Origin: Lachnospiraceae bacterium
GTDB lineage: Bacteria; Bacillota; Clostridia; Lachnospirales; Lachnospiraceae
Assembly (NCBI GenBank): GCA_017397645.1
Contig: JAFQIE010000043.1
Span: forward strand, 1-64,000
DNA length: 64,000 bases
Direction of reading: 5' to 3'
This document shows positions 53,227 through 61,361 of the stretch, piece by piece. Below the pieces are notes generated by a model. It saw nothing but the letters and a program-made list of their open reading frames with translations. It ran no database searches and had not been told where the DNA came from. Positions within the stretch are counted from its first letter, which is position 1. Every line of letters starts with the position of its first letter. The position numbers were made by a program, and so were the translations under genes.

Positions 53227-53371
53227 ATCCGTTTCCCATTGACAGGTCATAGTTTCCAAATTAGAGTAATATCATACATCAAGTTTTCTCGTGTTACCTT
53301 CAAGTGAAATTGCATCTTGGTTTTCGTTCTGGAATTCCCGAAACATCTAAACCAAACAATCACAACCAAAT

Positions 53372-53392
53372 ATATGAGAAAATATCTCATAT
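53372..53392. promoter_or_regulatory. Palindrome upstream of the RloA/RloB-like pair
   Basis: ATATGAGA (53372-53379) and TCTCATAT (53385-53392) are perfect inverted arms around five bases, 25 bases upstream of the -10 box. It could be a repressor site or the -35 region activator site. The rest of the gap 53227-53371 shows nothing recognisable. Confidence 0.45.
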
Positions 53393-53414
53393 TGTGTTGC
53401 CAAAACCAAATAAT

Positions 53415-53423
53415 TGATATAAT
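53415..53423 (+). promoter_or_regulatory. Extended -10 promoter of the RloA/RloB-like pair
   Basis: TGATATAAT at 53415-53423 is an extended -10 element (TGnTATAAT). No good -35 box is present. A GGAGG ribosome binding site follows at 53434. Confidence 0.55.
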
Positions 53424-53446
53424 ATAGTTATACGGAGGTATCACAT

Positions 53447-54685
53447 ATGTTGTGTCAATTTACGGTAAAGAACTACAAAAGCATAAGGGAAGCAGCCACA
53501 TTGGATTTGCAGGCAGTGGCTATTTCCGAGCATGAAGATAGCATCATCATAGACAAGGACGGCGACAAGTATTTGCCGATTTCCGTGCTATATGGTCCCA
53601 ATGGTGGCGGAAAGTCTAATGTATTGGAGGCAATATATACTTTAGTTTCGAAGGTCCTGCGCCCGTTATATGCCACGGAGAGTGGAGACAAAACGGCAAT
53701 GATTCAAGTCAGAAATATTGCAGAGCCATTTGCGTTTTCTAAAGAGAAAAAAGCGCCCACAGAATTTGAACTCTTTTTCCGTACGGAAGTATCTGAGTAC
53801 CGATATATTTTGCATGTGAGAAAGGATGTTGTTTTGCATGAACGCTTAGACCGGATTAAGTTGGAAACCGGTCGCCGGTCAGCATTATTTGTGCGTGATG
53901 AAAAGGGGATTGAGTTGAAGGGGGATATGGCTAAATTGAAGGTTAGCGGGGAAATATCTTCATCTCTCGCGTTATTGTCATATCTTGGGATCGCATACAT
54001 GGGAAATCCTGTGGTACGGGACGTATTAGGCTGGTTCGCTGATGGGATTGATTTCCTGAACTATGGGAATCCAACCCAGGAATTGAAATTGGCTGCTTCT
54101 GTATCTGGGGATGTAAAGAGTCTCGTATTAGATATGATTCAGGAAATGGATTTGGATATTGTTGATTATCGAGTGGAGCAGAAAGAGAATGACGCAATAG
54201 AGGTATTCACGAAACACTGCGTAAACGATGTGGTAGCTGAATTGAATCTGTTAGTTGAATCCAGCGGTACGAAGAAATTGTTTGGTCTACTTCCTTTTAT
54301 TGCAGAAAGTTTATTGAAGGGTACGACACTTGTTATCGACGAATTGGATGCGAAGCTTCACCCGGCATTGTTGCAATATGTGATTATGCTGTTCAATGAT
54401 ATGGAAATCAATAGACATAAGGCTCAGCTGATTTTCACGTCTCATGATTTATCCACAATGAATAGTGATTTGTTCCGTAGGGATGAGATCTGGTTTGTTG
54501 CAAAGGGAAAGGAACAGAATTCTAAATTGTATTCCCTCGTGGAATTCAAAAATGAGAGGGGAGAGTCGGTCAGAAAAGATGCTAAGTTTGACAAGCAGTA
54601 TTTGGAAGGAAAATATGGAGCGGATCCATATTTGAAAAAGATTATAGATTGGGGGAATAGGAATGCCAAGGAGGGCAAAAAGTAG
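53447..54685 (+). CDS. RloA-like AAA ATPase (AbiL-type defence protein A)
   Basis: A 412-residue ATPase of the SMC/ABC-like AAA15 group. The N-terminus MLCQFTVKNYKSIREAATLDLQ and Walker A LYGPNGGGKSNVLEAI are typical. Walker B is TTLVIDELDAKLHPALLQ, and a switch-like histidine is in LIFTSHDLSTMNSD. It overlaps the RloB-like gene by 23 bases. RloA and RloB were named as ORFs linked to hsdR, and homologous pairs form the AbiL phage-defence system. Here too the pair lies directly beside hsdR. The ATPase probably senses infection or DNA and controls the partner. Confidence 0.88.
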   Translation: MLCQFTVKNYKSIREAATLDLQAVAISEHEDSIIIDKDGDKYLPISVLYGPNGGGKSNVLEAIYTLVSKVLRPLYATESGDKTAMIQVRNIAEPFAFSKEKKAPTEFELFFRTEVSEYRYILHVRKDVVLHERLDRIKLETGRRSALFVRDEKGIELKGDMAKLKVSGEISSSLALLSYLGIAYMGNPVVRDVLGWFADGIDFLNYGNPTQELKLAASVSGDVKSLVLDMIQEMDLDIVDYRVEQKENDAIEVFTKHCVNDVVAELNLLVESSGTKKLFGLLPFIAESLLKGTTLVIDELDAKLHPALLQYVIMLFNDMEINRHKAQLIFTSHDLSTMNSDLFRRDEIWFVAKGKEQNSKLYSLVEFKNERGESVRKDAKFDKQYLEGKYGADPYLKKIIDWGNRNAKEGKK

Positions 54686-55373
54686 AAACTGGAAGAAACA
54701 GCGCAAAATTGGGTATTTAGAAAAAAAGAAGCATAAGTTTTATATATTCTGTGAAGGACAGCAGACGGAACCGCTATACTTTGCAGCCTTCAGGGAATTG
54801 ATTGAGAGAAATCCAATATACAGGGATATGGTTTTAATTGAGATTATACCATGCCAGTCTGAAACCATGAGAGTAATTCATGCGGCAGAGGAATACATGA
54901 CGGAGCATCATATCATGCGAGGGCAAGTCTGGTGCGTATACGACAAAGATAGTTTTCCGGCAGATCATTTTAATGGAGTGGTCTATCATGCTGAAAAACT
55001 AAATCAGGCAAATCCGGAATTACAGTACCATGCCGCTTGGAGTAACGAGTGTATTGAATTTTGGTTTATACTTCATTTTGCATATTATACTTCAAACAAT
55101 CATAGGTCAGAGTATGTAGACTTTTTGAAAGGACGCTTTAAACAATTGGGGCTCGGCGAATACCGAAAAAATATGCGAGGTATTTTTGACATACTGCTCT
55201 CGCATGGGAATCCTAAATTAGCAATACGGTATGCCAGAAGAATAATCGAGAATAGCGCAGACAAAACACCGGCAGAAATTGCACCGGGCACCAAAGTGTA
55301 TGAACTGGTGGTGGAGATGGCGAAGTATCTGCCCGAGGACATAAAAAAATATTTTGTCGAAGAATCGTTTTAA
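54663..55373 (+). CDS. RloB-like TOPRIM-type protein (AbiL-type effector)
   Basis: A 236-residue protein starting MPRRAKSRNWKKQRKIGYLEK. It resembles the RloB/AbiLii family: FYIFCEGQQTEPLYFAAFRELI is the acidic TOPRIM glutamate motif, VWCVYDKDSF the DxD-like motif, and SNECIEFWFILHFAYYTS the family signature. It is presumed to be the toxic nuclease-like effector, held in check or triggered by the ATPase. The 23-base overlap with the upstream gene shows coupling. Both genes appear intact. Confidence 0.87.
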   Translation: MPRRAKSRNWKKQRKIGYLEKKKHKFYIFCEGQQTEPLYFAAFRELIERNPIYRDMVLIEIIPCQSETMRVIHAAEEYMTEHHIMRGQVWCVYDKDSFPADHFNGVVYHAEKLNQANPELQYHAAWSNECIEFWFILHFAYYTSNNHRSEYVDFLKGRFKQLGLGEYRKNMRGIFDILLSHGNPKLAIRYARRIIENSADKTPAEIAPGTKVYELVVEMAKYLPEDIKKYFVEESF

Positions 55374-55447
55374 ATCTTTAAATTCTAAAAACTATCTTTC
55401 CAAGTTTCTTGGAGAATTCAGATTAAAAAAGTATAGTCTAAAAAGTA

Positions 55448-55477
55448 TTGACGTGTAGGTTTAGTTTATAATATTAT
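55448..55477 (+). promoter_or_regulatory. Promoter of the AbiEi-like gene
   Basis: TTGACG (55448-55453), an 18-base spacer and TATTAT (55472-55477). Another -10-like TATAAT at 55467 is too close to the -35 box. Confidence 0.5.
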
Positions 55478-55535
55478 TTATATAAACATCCGCAAAACAT
55501 AAAAAAGTGCAGATTAGAATTAAAGGAGGTATAGT

Positions 55536-56075
55536 ATGAAATCTAGAGCAGAGTGTCTGAGAAAATACGGCTCCGACTATTTTATCGATAAAAGAATCAA
55601 AGAAGGAAGTTTATACAAGCTATGCAAAGGTGTTTATTCTGAAGAAAAAAACATCCCTGAACTTGCGCTGCTATCATTTAAATATCCAAGTGCTGTTGTT
55701 ACGATGGAGAGTGCGTTTTATTATTACGGTCTGACAGATGTGGTTCCGGACAAATGCGACCTTGCAACAAAACGCGATGCATCTAAAATTCGGGATAAAA
55801 GAGTGAAGCAGTATTTCGTTGAGGACTGTTTTTTTGATGAAGGAATCGACACGGTGAACTATCGCGGACACAGTATAAGGATGTATAACCGTGAGCGCAT
55901 GTTGATAGAACTTGTTCGATATAAGAGTAAATTGCCCTTCGATTACTATAAGGAGGTTATATTGAATTATCGTAAGATGCTGCCGGAATTAAGTATGCAA
56001 AAAATACAGGACTATGCGTTTGCTTCCCCTAAAAGTAATAAGGTGTTAGACATTATCAGATTGGAGGTGCTATGA
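55536..56075 (+). CDS. Orphan AbiEi-like antitoxin
   Basis: A 179-residue protein with the AbiEi antitoxin layout. There is an N-terminal winged-helix region (DYFIDKRIKEGSLYKLCKGVYSEEKN), then a TMESAFYYYGLTDVVPDKCDLATKR core, and the RGHSIRMYNRERMLIELVRYKSKLPFDYYKEVILNYR segment typical of the family. AbiEi normally precedes the nucleotidyltransferase toxin AbiEii. The gene that follows five bases later encodes an unrelated membrane protein, and no AbiEii is seen on either strand. It has its own promoter and a good GGAGG site. Confidence 0.82.
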   Translation: MKSRAECLRKYGSDYFIDKRIKEGSLYKLCKGVYSEEKNIPELALLSFKYPSAVVTMESAFYYYGLTDVVPDKCDLATKRDASKIRDKRVKQYFVEDCFFDEGIDTVNYRGHSIRMYNRERMLIELVRYKSKLPFDYYKEVILNYRKMLPELSMQKIQDYAFASPKSNKVLDIIRLEVL

Positions 56076-56080
56076 GATAA

Positions 56081-56602
56081 ATGCGCACCATACTCATTCA
56101 AGCCATAGGCTTCACAGGAACTATTGTCTTTTTCCTGTCCTATCAATGCAAAAGTAATAAAAACCTGTTCCGGGTCCAGTTTGTTGCATACCTGTGTTAC
56201 ACGATACATTTGTTGTTGCTGGGCGCGATCACCGGAGGAATCAGTTATATCTTAAATACAGTGCGTTCTTTTGGCCTGGGAAGTAAAAATGCCTTCCTGA
56301 AGGGAAAAGCAATGTGCTGTATTATTTGTGCTCTGCAAATGGTTGCCCTGTTTCTTACCTGGGACGGCTGGTGGTCCATTCTGCCGGTGGCAGCAAATAT
56401 TGCGGCAACCATAGGTGGATATACATACAACGCACGAAAGATCCGCGTGGTGGGGATCTTTGTGAATTCACCGCTGTGGATTGTGTACAATATCATCGTT
56501 GGCTCCTGGGCAGGAATTTTGGATGAAATAGTCAGTGAGGCATCTATGATTATATCTATCATCCGTTATGGGTGGAAGAATCTGAATACAATAGAGGATT
56601 GA
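56081..56602 (+). CDS. YgjV-type inner membrane protein
   Basis: A 173-residue membrane protein with four or five helices. It begins with IQAIGFTGTIVFFLSYQCKSNKNLF and continues QFVAYLCYTIHLLLLGAITGG, which matches the YgjV family; PLWIVYNIIVGSWAGILDE is a conserved C-terminal part. Function unknown. It starts five bases after the AbiEi-like gene in the position where a toxin would be expected, but it shows no nucleotidyltransferase motif. Co-transcription with the antitoxin gene is likely. Confidence 0.8.
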   Translation: MRTILIQAIGFTGTIVFFLSYQCKSNKNLFRVQFVAYLCYTIHLLLLGAITGGISYILNTVRSFGLGSKNAFLKGKAMCCIICALQMVALFLTWDGWWSILPVAANIAATIGGYTYNARKIRVVGIFVNSPLWIVYNIIVGSWAGILDEIVSEASMIISIIRYGWKNLNTIED

Positions 56603-56655
56603 CTTGTAGACCGAAGAACAGATATACTTATCTCTGTACGGGAGGAGAAATCAAC

Positions 56656-56886
56656 ATGCGAACAATGGAATTCAAAATGGAACGCCCCGGTTTGTTGACC
56701 GTAGGCGATATGGTCCATATTTCAGAGGGGCAATTGCCCGCCAGCTATTATTACATCATCGACCCTTCGCTGGCCATGTCCGGAAACTTTCCCTTTTCGG
56801 AGAGGCTGCATAGCAAAGAGGGCAAAGTGACAGATATTATAGAGAATGACCGAGGATTCTATGTGACGGTAGAATTTAACGAATAA
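56656..56886 (+). CDS. 76-residue protein of unknown function
   Basis: A small soluble protein, MRTMEFKMERPGLLTVGDMV onward, with alternating hydrophobic residues that suggest a beta-rich fold. GGAGGAG sits nine bases before the ATG at 56656, which sets the start; the frame is open further upstream into the YgjV gene. It precedes ridA by 32 bases, probably in the same transcript. No family is recognised. Confidence 0.75.
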   Translation: MRTMEFKMERPGLLTVGDMVHISEGQLPASYYYIIDPSLAMSGNFPFSERLHSKEGKVTDIIENDRGFYVTVEFNE

Positions 56887-56918
56887 TAAAGTGTTATAAG
56901 CACGGAAAGAGGTAAAAT

Positions 56919-57296
56919 ATGTTACAAAAAATTTCAACAGATAAAGCGCCCGCAGCCATCGGGCCCTACTCACAGGCAATTGTGGTAAATGGAATGGTTT
57001 TTTCATCCGGACAGATTCCCATCAACCCTGCTACGGGCAATATTGAATGTGAAGGTATCCAGGCACAGACAGAGCAGGTGATGAAGAATTTGGGTGCCGT
57101 ATTGGAAGCGGCAGGCAGTGATTATGCGCATGCAGTGAAGACCACCTGTTTCTTGGCGGATATGGGAGATTTTGCAGCATTTAATGAAGTGTATGCAAAG
57201 TATTTCAAGGAGAAGCCTGCCAGAAGCTGTGTGGCAGTGAAGACTTTGCCGAAAAATGTACTTTGTGAGGTGGAAGTCATTGCAACCCTTAAATAA
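56919..57296 (+). CDS. ridA: RidA family enamine/imine deaminase
   Basis: A 125-residue YjgF/UK114-fold protein that hydrolyses reactive enamines from PLP enzymes. IGPYSQAIVVNGMVFSSGQIP at the N-terminus and the C-terminal ARSCVAVKTLPKNVLCEVEVIA with the substrate-binding Arg and Glu are classic. Trimer formation is expected. AGAGG precedes the start. Its end overlaps the next gene by 17 bases. Confidence 0.95.
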   Translation: MLQKISTDKAPAAIGPYSQAIVVNGMVFSSGQIPINPATGNIECEGIQAQTEQVMKNLGAVLEAAGSDYAHAVKTTCFLADMGDFAAFNEVYAKYFKEKPARSCVAVKTLPKNVLCEVEVIATLK

Positions 57297-57783
57297 AACC
57301 AACATTATTCTTATCGGTATGCCCGGTGCCGGCAAAAGCACCGTGGGTGTGGTGCTGGCAAAGCACTTGGGCTATGAGTTCGTAGATTCCGACCTTTTGA
57401 TCCAAAAACAATATGGGAAGCTCCTGCAGGCTCTGATAGAAGAACATGGTGTCGAAGGGTTTTGGCGCATAGAAGAGCAGGTAAACGCGTCTATCGTTGC
57501 AGACAAGACTGTGATTGCCACGGGAGGCAGCGTAATTTATGGCACAAAGGCCATGGATCATCTGCGTGAAATCGGCACGGTAATCTACCTGAAATTGCCT
57601 TGCGGGGAAATAGAAAACAGGGTGGGAGATTTGACTTCCCGAGGTGTTACCAGACAAACAGGCCAGACGTTGCAGGATTTATACGACGAGAGAACACCCT
57701 TATATGAAAAGTACGCCCACATCACCATCGATTGCGAAGGCAAGCAAATCCGAGAGATTGTGGCGGAAATTGCTGGATTGTAA
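57280..57783 (+). CDS. Shikimate kinase-like P-loop kinase
   Basis: A 167-residue kinase. Walker A is IGMPGAGKSTVG, the acidic pair is FVDSDLLIQ, and an arginine lies in GFWRIEEQV. The position of the usual GGG motif reads ATGGSVIY, and the lid segment SRGVTRQTGQTLQDLYDERTPLYEKYA differs from standard AroK. It probably phosphorylates shikimate, but the GGS change leaves room for another substrate. A TTG at 57280 with GAGG nine bases upstream is favoured; an ATG at 57256 has no ribosome binding site. It overlaps ridA. Confidence 0.75.
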   Translation: MQPLNKTNIILIGMPGAGKSTVGVVLAKHLGYEFVDSDLLIQKQYGKLLQALIEEHGVEGFWRIEEQVNASIVADKTVIATGGSVIYGTKAMDHLREIGTVIYLKLPCGEIENRVGDLTSRGVTRQTGQTLQDLYDERTPLYEKYAHITIDCEGKQIREIVAEIAGL

Positions 57784-57827
57784 GAATAAATATGCGAAAG
57801 TAATTATGAAAAGAGATACATATTGAC

Positions 57828-58856
57828 ATGAAAAAAACTGCGACATTACATAGTTTGCTTCTGCTTTTGGCAGCATTTATTTGGGGTATGGCATTCGTTT
57901 CTCAGACCAAGGGTATGGATTTCATGGGACCCTTGACCTTCAACGGTGTCCGTTGCCTGATTGGTGCATTGACATTGTCTGTCTTTTTGCTTTGTAGGAG
58001 GCAGGTTAGACTAAGGAGCCACATTCCCGCACCATCCATTGATATGAAAATAATCGTCAAAGCGGGTGTGCTGTGCGGTTTGGCATTGACTGTGGCAAGT
58101 ACATTACAGCAGATTGGACTGGCATATACCACGGTAGGGAAGGCTGGATTTATCACTACGCTGTATATTATATTTGTTCCCATTGCAGGTATCTTTTTCC
58201 GAAAAAAGGTGCCGGGCATTGTTTGGGTGGGAGCACTTTTGGCAGCAGTGGGTATGTATTTGCTGTGTATGACAGAGGGACTAAAGCTGTCCACCGGGGA
58301 TTTGCTGGTTTTTGGTTGTGCGGTGGCTTTTACGGCACATATTATGATAGTTGACCATTTTTCTCCATGGACGGATGGTGTGATGGTATCCGCTATTCAG
58401 TTTACCATAGCCGGTAGTATTTGTACTTTGGGTGCTTTGATTCTGGAGCATCCCACATGGGGGCAGCTACAGGGTGGCTTGGGTGCTCTTTTATACGCAG
58501 GTGTACTCAGCTGTGGTGTGGCATATACCCTGCAGATCGTAGGACAGAAGGGCGTGAATCCTACGGTGGCAGCTTTGATTATGAGCTTGGAATCTGTGAT
58601 AGCTACTGTTTCCGGATGGGCTGCATATCGGATTGGCATGCTATCCACCGACCAGACATTGACAGGAAGACAAATCGCAGGCTGCGTGGTGGTATTTGCT
58701 GCAGTGGTATTAGTGCAGCTGCCGGTAGATTTGTTTTGCCGAAAAGGAAGACACCGAGATAAGGGAACATTTCTATTTCAACAAAAATACAAATACATAA
58801 AAACAGAAAAATTACAGATACTAACCTCAAACGAAGGTCAAAAGACCTGTCGATGA
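57828..58856 (+). CDS. DMT-superfamily (EamA) transporter
   Basis: A 342-residue membrane protein with ten helices in two EamA repeats. The first begins LLLLLAAFIWGMAFVSQTKGMDFMGPLTFNGVRCLIGAL, and the second carries GVAYTLQIVGQKGVNPTVAALIMSLESV. A charged tail of about 40 residues follows. It probably exports metabolites such as amino acids. The ribosome binding site is weak. It ends 12 bases before spoVAE, so the two may be co-transcribed unless spoVAE has a promoter inside this gene. Confidence 0.85.
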   Translation: MKKTATLHSLLLLLAAFIWGMAFVSQTKGMDFMGPLTFNGVRCLIGALTLSVFLLCRRQVRLRSHIPAPSIDMKIIVKAGVLCGLALTVASTLQQIGLAYTTVGKAGFITTLYIIFVPIAGIFFRKKVPGIVWVGALLAAVGMYLLCMTEGLKLSTGDLLVFGCAVAFTAHIMIVDHFSPWTDGVMVSAIQFTIAGSICTLGALILEHPTWGQLQGGLGALLYAGVLSCGVAYTLQIVGQKGVNPTVAALIMSLESVIATVSGWAAYRIGMLSTDQTLTGRQIAGCVVVFAAVVLVQLPVDLFCRKGRHRDKGTFLFQQKYKYIKTEKLQILTSNEGQKTCR

Positions 58857-58868
58857 GGAGTATCATAA

Positions 58869-59225
58869 ATGGAATATTTCAATGCATTTTGGGTGGGCGG
58901 CGCGATTTGCGCGCTTGTTCAGATTCTTATGGAAAAGACGAAATTGATGCCCGGGAGAATCATGGTGTTATTGGTGGTAACCGGTGCGATTTTAAGTGGA
59001 ATCGGTGTGTTTGAACCGCTGTTAGAATACGCCGGAGCCGGTGCGTCTGTGCCACTCTTGGGATTTGGCAATGTGCTTGCCAAGGGTGTGAAAGAAGCTG
59101 TGGATGAACAGGGATTCTTAGGAATCTTCGCAGGAGGATTAAAAGCCGGAGCTGTGGGTATTTCCGCTGCGATTATCTTTGGCTTTTTGGCGAGTCTTAT
59201 CTGCCGTTCTAAGATGCGTAAATAG
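58869..59225 (+). CDS. spoVAE: Stage V sporulation protein AE (SpoVAEb type)
   Basis: A 118-residue membrane protein with three or four helices. NAFWVGGAICALVQILMEKTKLMPGRIMVLLVV and PLLGFGNVLAKGVKEAVDEQGFLGIF are the SpoVAEb hallmarks. It works with SpoVAC and SpoVAD in dipicolinic acid transport. GAGGAG is nine bases before the start. It lies 19 kb from spoVAD, behind a metabolite transporter gene, and is followed by a terminator. Confidence 0.93.
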   Translation: MEYFNAFWVGGAICALVQILMEKTKLMPGRIMVLLVVTGAILSGIGVFEPLLEYAGAGASVPLLGFGNVLAKGVKEAVDEQGFLGIFAGGLKAGAVGISAAIIFGFLASLICRSKMRK

Positions 59226-59235
59226 AGAATGTAAT

Positions 59236-59270
59236 AAAAAACCATCGCTGTACAAACAACGATGGTTTTT
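59236..59270. terminator. Terminator after spoVAE
   Basis: AAAAACCATCG (59236-59246 and beyond) pairs with CGATGGTTTTT (59260-59270) around a 12-base loop. A and T runs on either side allow bidirectional use with the convergent gene downstream. Confidence 0.85.
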
Positions 59271-59339
59271 GTAATTACCGTAATAGATTTATGAAAATAT
59301 GAGTTGTTGACCAAAACTCAAGTACTCAATAGAACCCTC

Positions 59340-59864
59340 TTACAGAATCGTGTACTCGATGCCTTTCTCGTCCAGATAGTCCTGCAGATACTTATCCCAT
59401 ATAATATCCGGCTCCTTGGACATCAAGAACGTCTGGTACGATGTGGCTGTGGTCAGTACAGCAGTTGCACCATCATAACGGATGTTTAGCACCAAAGCCT
59501 TCACTTGTGCGGCGGGGACGTCGCAGTGTTCTCTTTCCAAGAGAGCGGTAGTTTCCGCACCACTCAAATGTAGGGTGAATCTGAAAAACAGGGGTGTACG
59601 TTTTCCTTTGATCAGGTCAAATGCAATGCTCTTTAATTCACTCCAGGGACGAAACTCCGGAAGTACGGCCGGCACTACGTTGGAAGGAGTGTCTGCCATG
59701 CCGGCGGATTCCGTTTCGTAAAATTCCGGATTGATATGTCCGTCGATATGAAAGGTGTTTGCTGTAGAGATTACAGCTTCTTCCAAATCAAATCGGTCAA
59801 AGGTGTCCGCCACCAGCAGATGATTCATAAACTGTTTCATAGATGATATTTGTAGTGCAATCAT
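59340..59864 (-). CDS. Conserved protein resembling DUF5721
   Basis: A 174-residue soluble protein, MIALQISSMKQFMNHLLVAD onward, mixed alpha/beta with a C-terminal segment IIWDKYLQDYLDEKGIEYTIL. I associate it with DUF5721, a family seen in Lachnospiraceae with no known function; this recall is not certain. GAGG is six bases before the start. It follows the phosphofructokinase gene upstream on the same strand? No: it lies downstream of it, 20 bases after its stop is preceded by this gene's own start, so the two are close but read with this gene last. Confidence 0.65.
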   Translation of the reverse strand: MIALQISSMKQFMNHLLVADTFDRFDLEEAVISTANTFHIDGHINPEFYETESAGMADTPSNVVPAVLPEFRPWSELKSIAFDLIKGKRTPLFFRFTLHLSGAETTALLEREHCDVPAAQVKALVLNIRYDGATAVLTTATSYQTFLMSKEPDIIWDKYLQDYLDEKGIEYTIL

Positions 59865-59883
59865 AGATACCTCAGGTCAGAAA

Positions 59884-61131
59884 TTATTTTCTATACAACT
59901 CCTTGGGAGTGTAGAGATGTCTAGGAATACCGGACACCATAATGGGTGCCACATCGCCCTGTACCAGGGGATCCACATAGGTGATGAATTCTTCGGTTAC
60001 GTAGGTGCCATCTTTGGTAATCCAATTTCTGGGCACGCATTTTTCATCATTTGCAATCTTGTGTACATCGCGTACAGCGGTTCCGCTCTGGTAAGGATCA
60101 TCAGAAAATCTCTGCAGTACAACCATCTGACCGGAATCGCCTTCGTCGGCAGCCTTCACTGCGGCACCGCCCACCTGGAATGCTTCCAGAATATCGATAC
60201 GGGATGCCAGATGGGAGCCTGCTCTCTGCAGGGTACTCAATTCGATGGCGCGGGTCTTACAGCCAAGTTCTGCGGCAATGAAGTTTGCCAGATAAGCAGC
60301 AGTACCGGACAGTTGCTTATGACCGAATGCGTCTACGAAGTTGATGTCATTGCCCAGTTCGCATACGTAACGGCCATCCTTGGTGCGGATACCCTCAGAT
60401 ACGGCTACCACAACAGAAGTTTTTTCCTTTAAAAGTTTTTCAATTCGCTCTTTGAAATTCTGGATGTCGAAGGTAATCTCAGGCAGGTAAATCAAGTCGG
60501 GACCTTCACAGTCCTCGCCCTTGGAGAGCACAGCAGAGCCGGTCAACCAGCCTGCGTTTCTACCCATGATTTCCACGATGGTTACGAGGCCATGAGGGTA
60601 TTCCAGACAGAAACTGTCACGGATGATTTCCTTCATGGAAGTACCGATATATTTTGCCGCACTACCGAAACCAGGGGTGTGGTCTGTCAGTGCCAGGTCG
60701 TTATCAATGGTTTTCGGACAACCGATGAATCTGGTGGTGTGTCCTGTAAGCACCGCATAGTCGGATAATTTTTTGATGGTATCCATGGAGTCATTTCCGC
60801 CGATATAGATGAACGCTTCAATATCCAGTTTATCTAAAATGGCAAATATTTTTTCGTAGACAGTGATATCTTCGTGAATGCCGGGCAGTTTATAACGGCA
60901 GGAGCCCAAGAATGCGGCCGGGGTACGCTTCAAAAGTTCTACGTCCAACTCTGTCTTGATGTGCTCTGATAAGTCTAAGTATTTTTCGTTCAATAATCCC
61001 TGAATACCGTGCAACATACCGTATACCTTATTTGCTCCACGGTCAATAGCGGTGCGGTAAACGCCCGCCAGGGATGAGTTGATAGCGGCGGTAGGACCGC
61101 CGGATTGACCTACAATAACGTTGCGTTTCAT
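59884..61131 (-). CDS. 6-phosphofructokinase, pyrophosphate-dependent type
   Basis: A 415-residue glycolytic enzyme. It starts MKRNVIVGQSGGPTAAINSS. The nucleotide loop reads GGNDSMDTI, and the catalytic loop reads CPKTIDNDLALTDHTPGFGSAAK. Lys in PKTIDND (where ATP enzymes have Gly) and Asp in GGNDS (where they have Gly-Ser) indicate pyrophosphate as phosphate donor. IVEIMGRNAGWLTG and a long C-terminal part fit the long clade. AGGAGG precedes the ATG at 61131 by seven bases; the frame extends beyond. The downstream 174-residue gene follows within 20 bases, likely in one transcript. Confidence 0.92.
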   Translation of the reverse strand: MKRNVIVGQSGGPTAAINSSLAGVYRTAIDRGANKVYGMLHGIQGLLNEKYLDLSEHIKTELDVELLKRTPAAFLGSCRYKLPGIHEDITVYEKIFAILDKLDIEAFIYIGGNDSMDTIKKLSDYAVLTGHTTRFIGCPKTIDNDLALTDHTPGFGSAAKYIGTSMKEIIRDSFCLEYPHGLVTIVEIMGRNAGWLTGSAVLSKGEDCEGPDLIYLPEITFDIQNFKERIEKLLKEKTSVVVAVSEGIRTKDGRYVCELGNDINFVDAFGHKQLSGTAAYLANFIAAELGCKTRAIELSTLQRAGSHLASRIDILEAFQVGGAAVKAADEGDSGQMVVLQRFSDDPYQSGTAVRDVHKIANDEKCVPRNWITKDGTYVTEEFITYVDPLVQGDVAPIMVSGIPRHLYTPKELYRK

Positions 61132-61261
61132 ACAGTAACCTCCTCTAATGAATGACATTTTCATTATTTTACACTATTTTTCAGAAAATCTCCACAATAA
61201 AATGAAATTTAATTGCGAAAATATCATGGAAGAAATTGTTATCATCAACAGCGAAATTTTG

Positions 61262-61290
61262 TTGTGTGTTTTCGTAAACTGTGATACTAT
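61262..61290 (+). promoter_or_regulatory. Promoter of the amidase gene
   Basis: TTGTGT (61262-61267), a 17-base spacer and TACTAT (61285-61290). A hairpin or operator-like inverted repeat, TCACCA (61312-61317) and TGGTGA (61326-61331), lies in the leader. Confidence 0.5.
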
Positions 61291-61361
61291 ATGTAGTGTG
61301 ACAAATTTCCGTCACCACTAATATTTGGTGATATTGTTATAGAAGGACGAAAAGACGTAAG

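Noticed and set aside
56081..56602. AbiEii toxin partner for the AbiEi-like gene
   Set aside because: The product is a multi-helix membrane protein of YgjV type with no nucleotidyltransferase motif.
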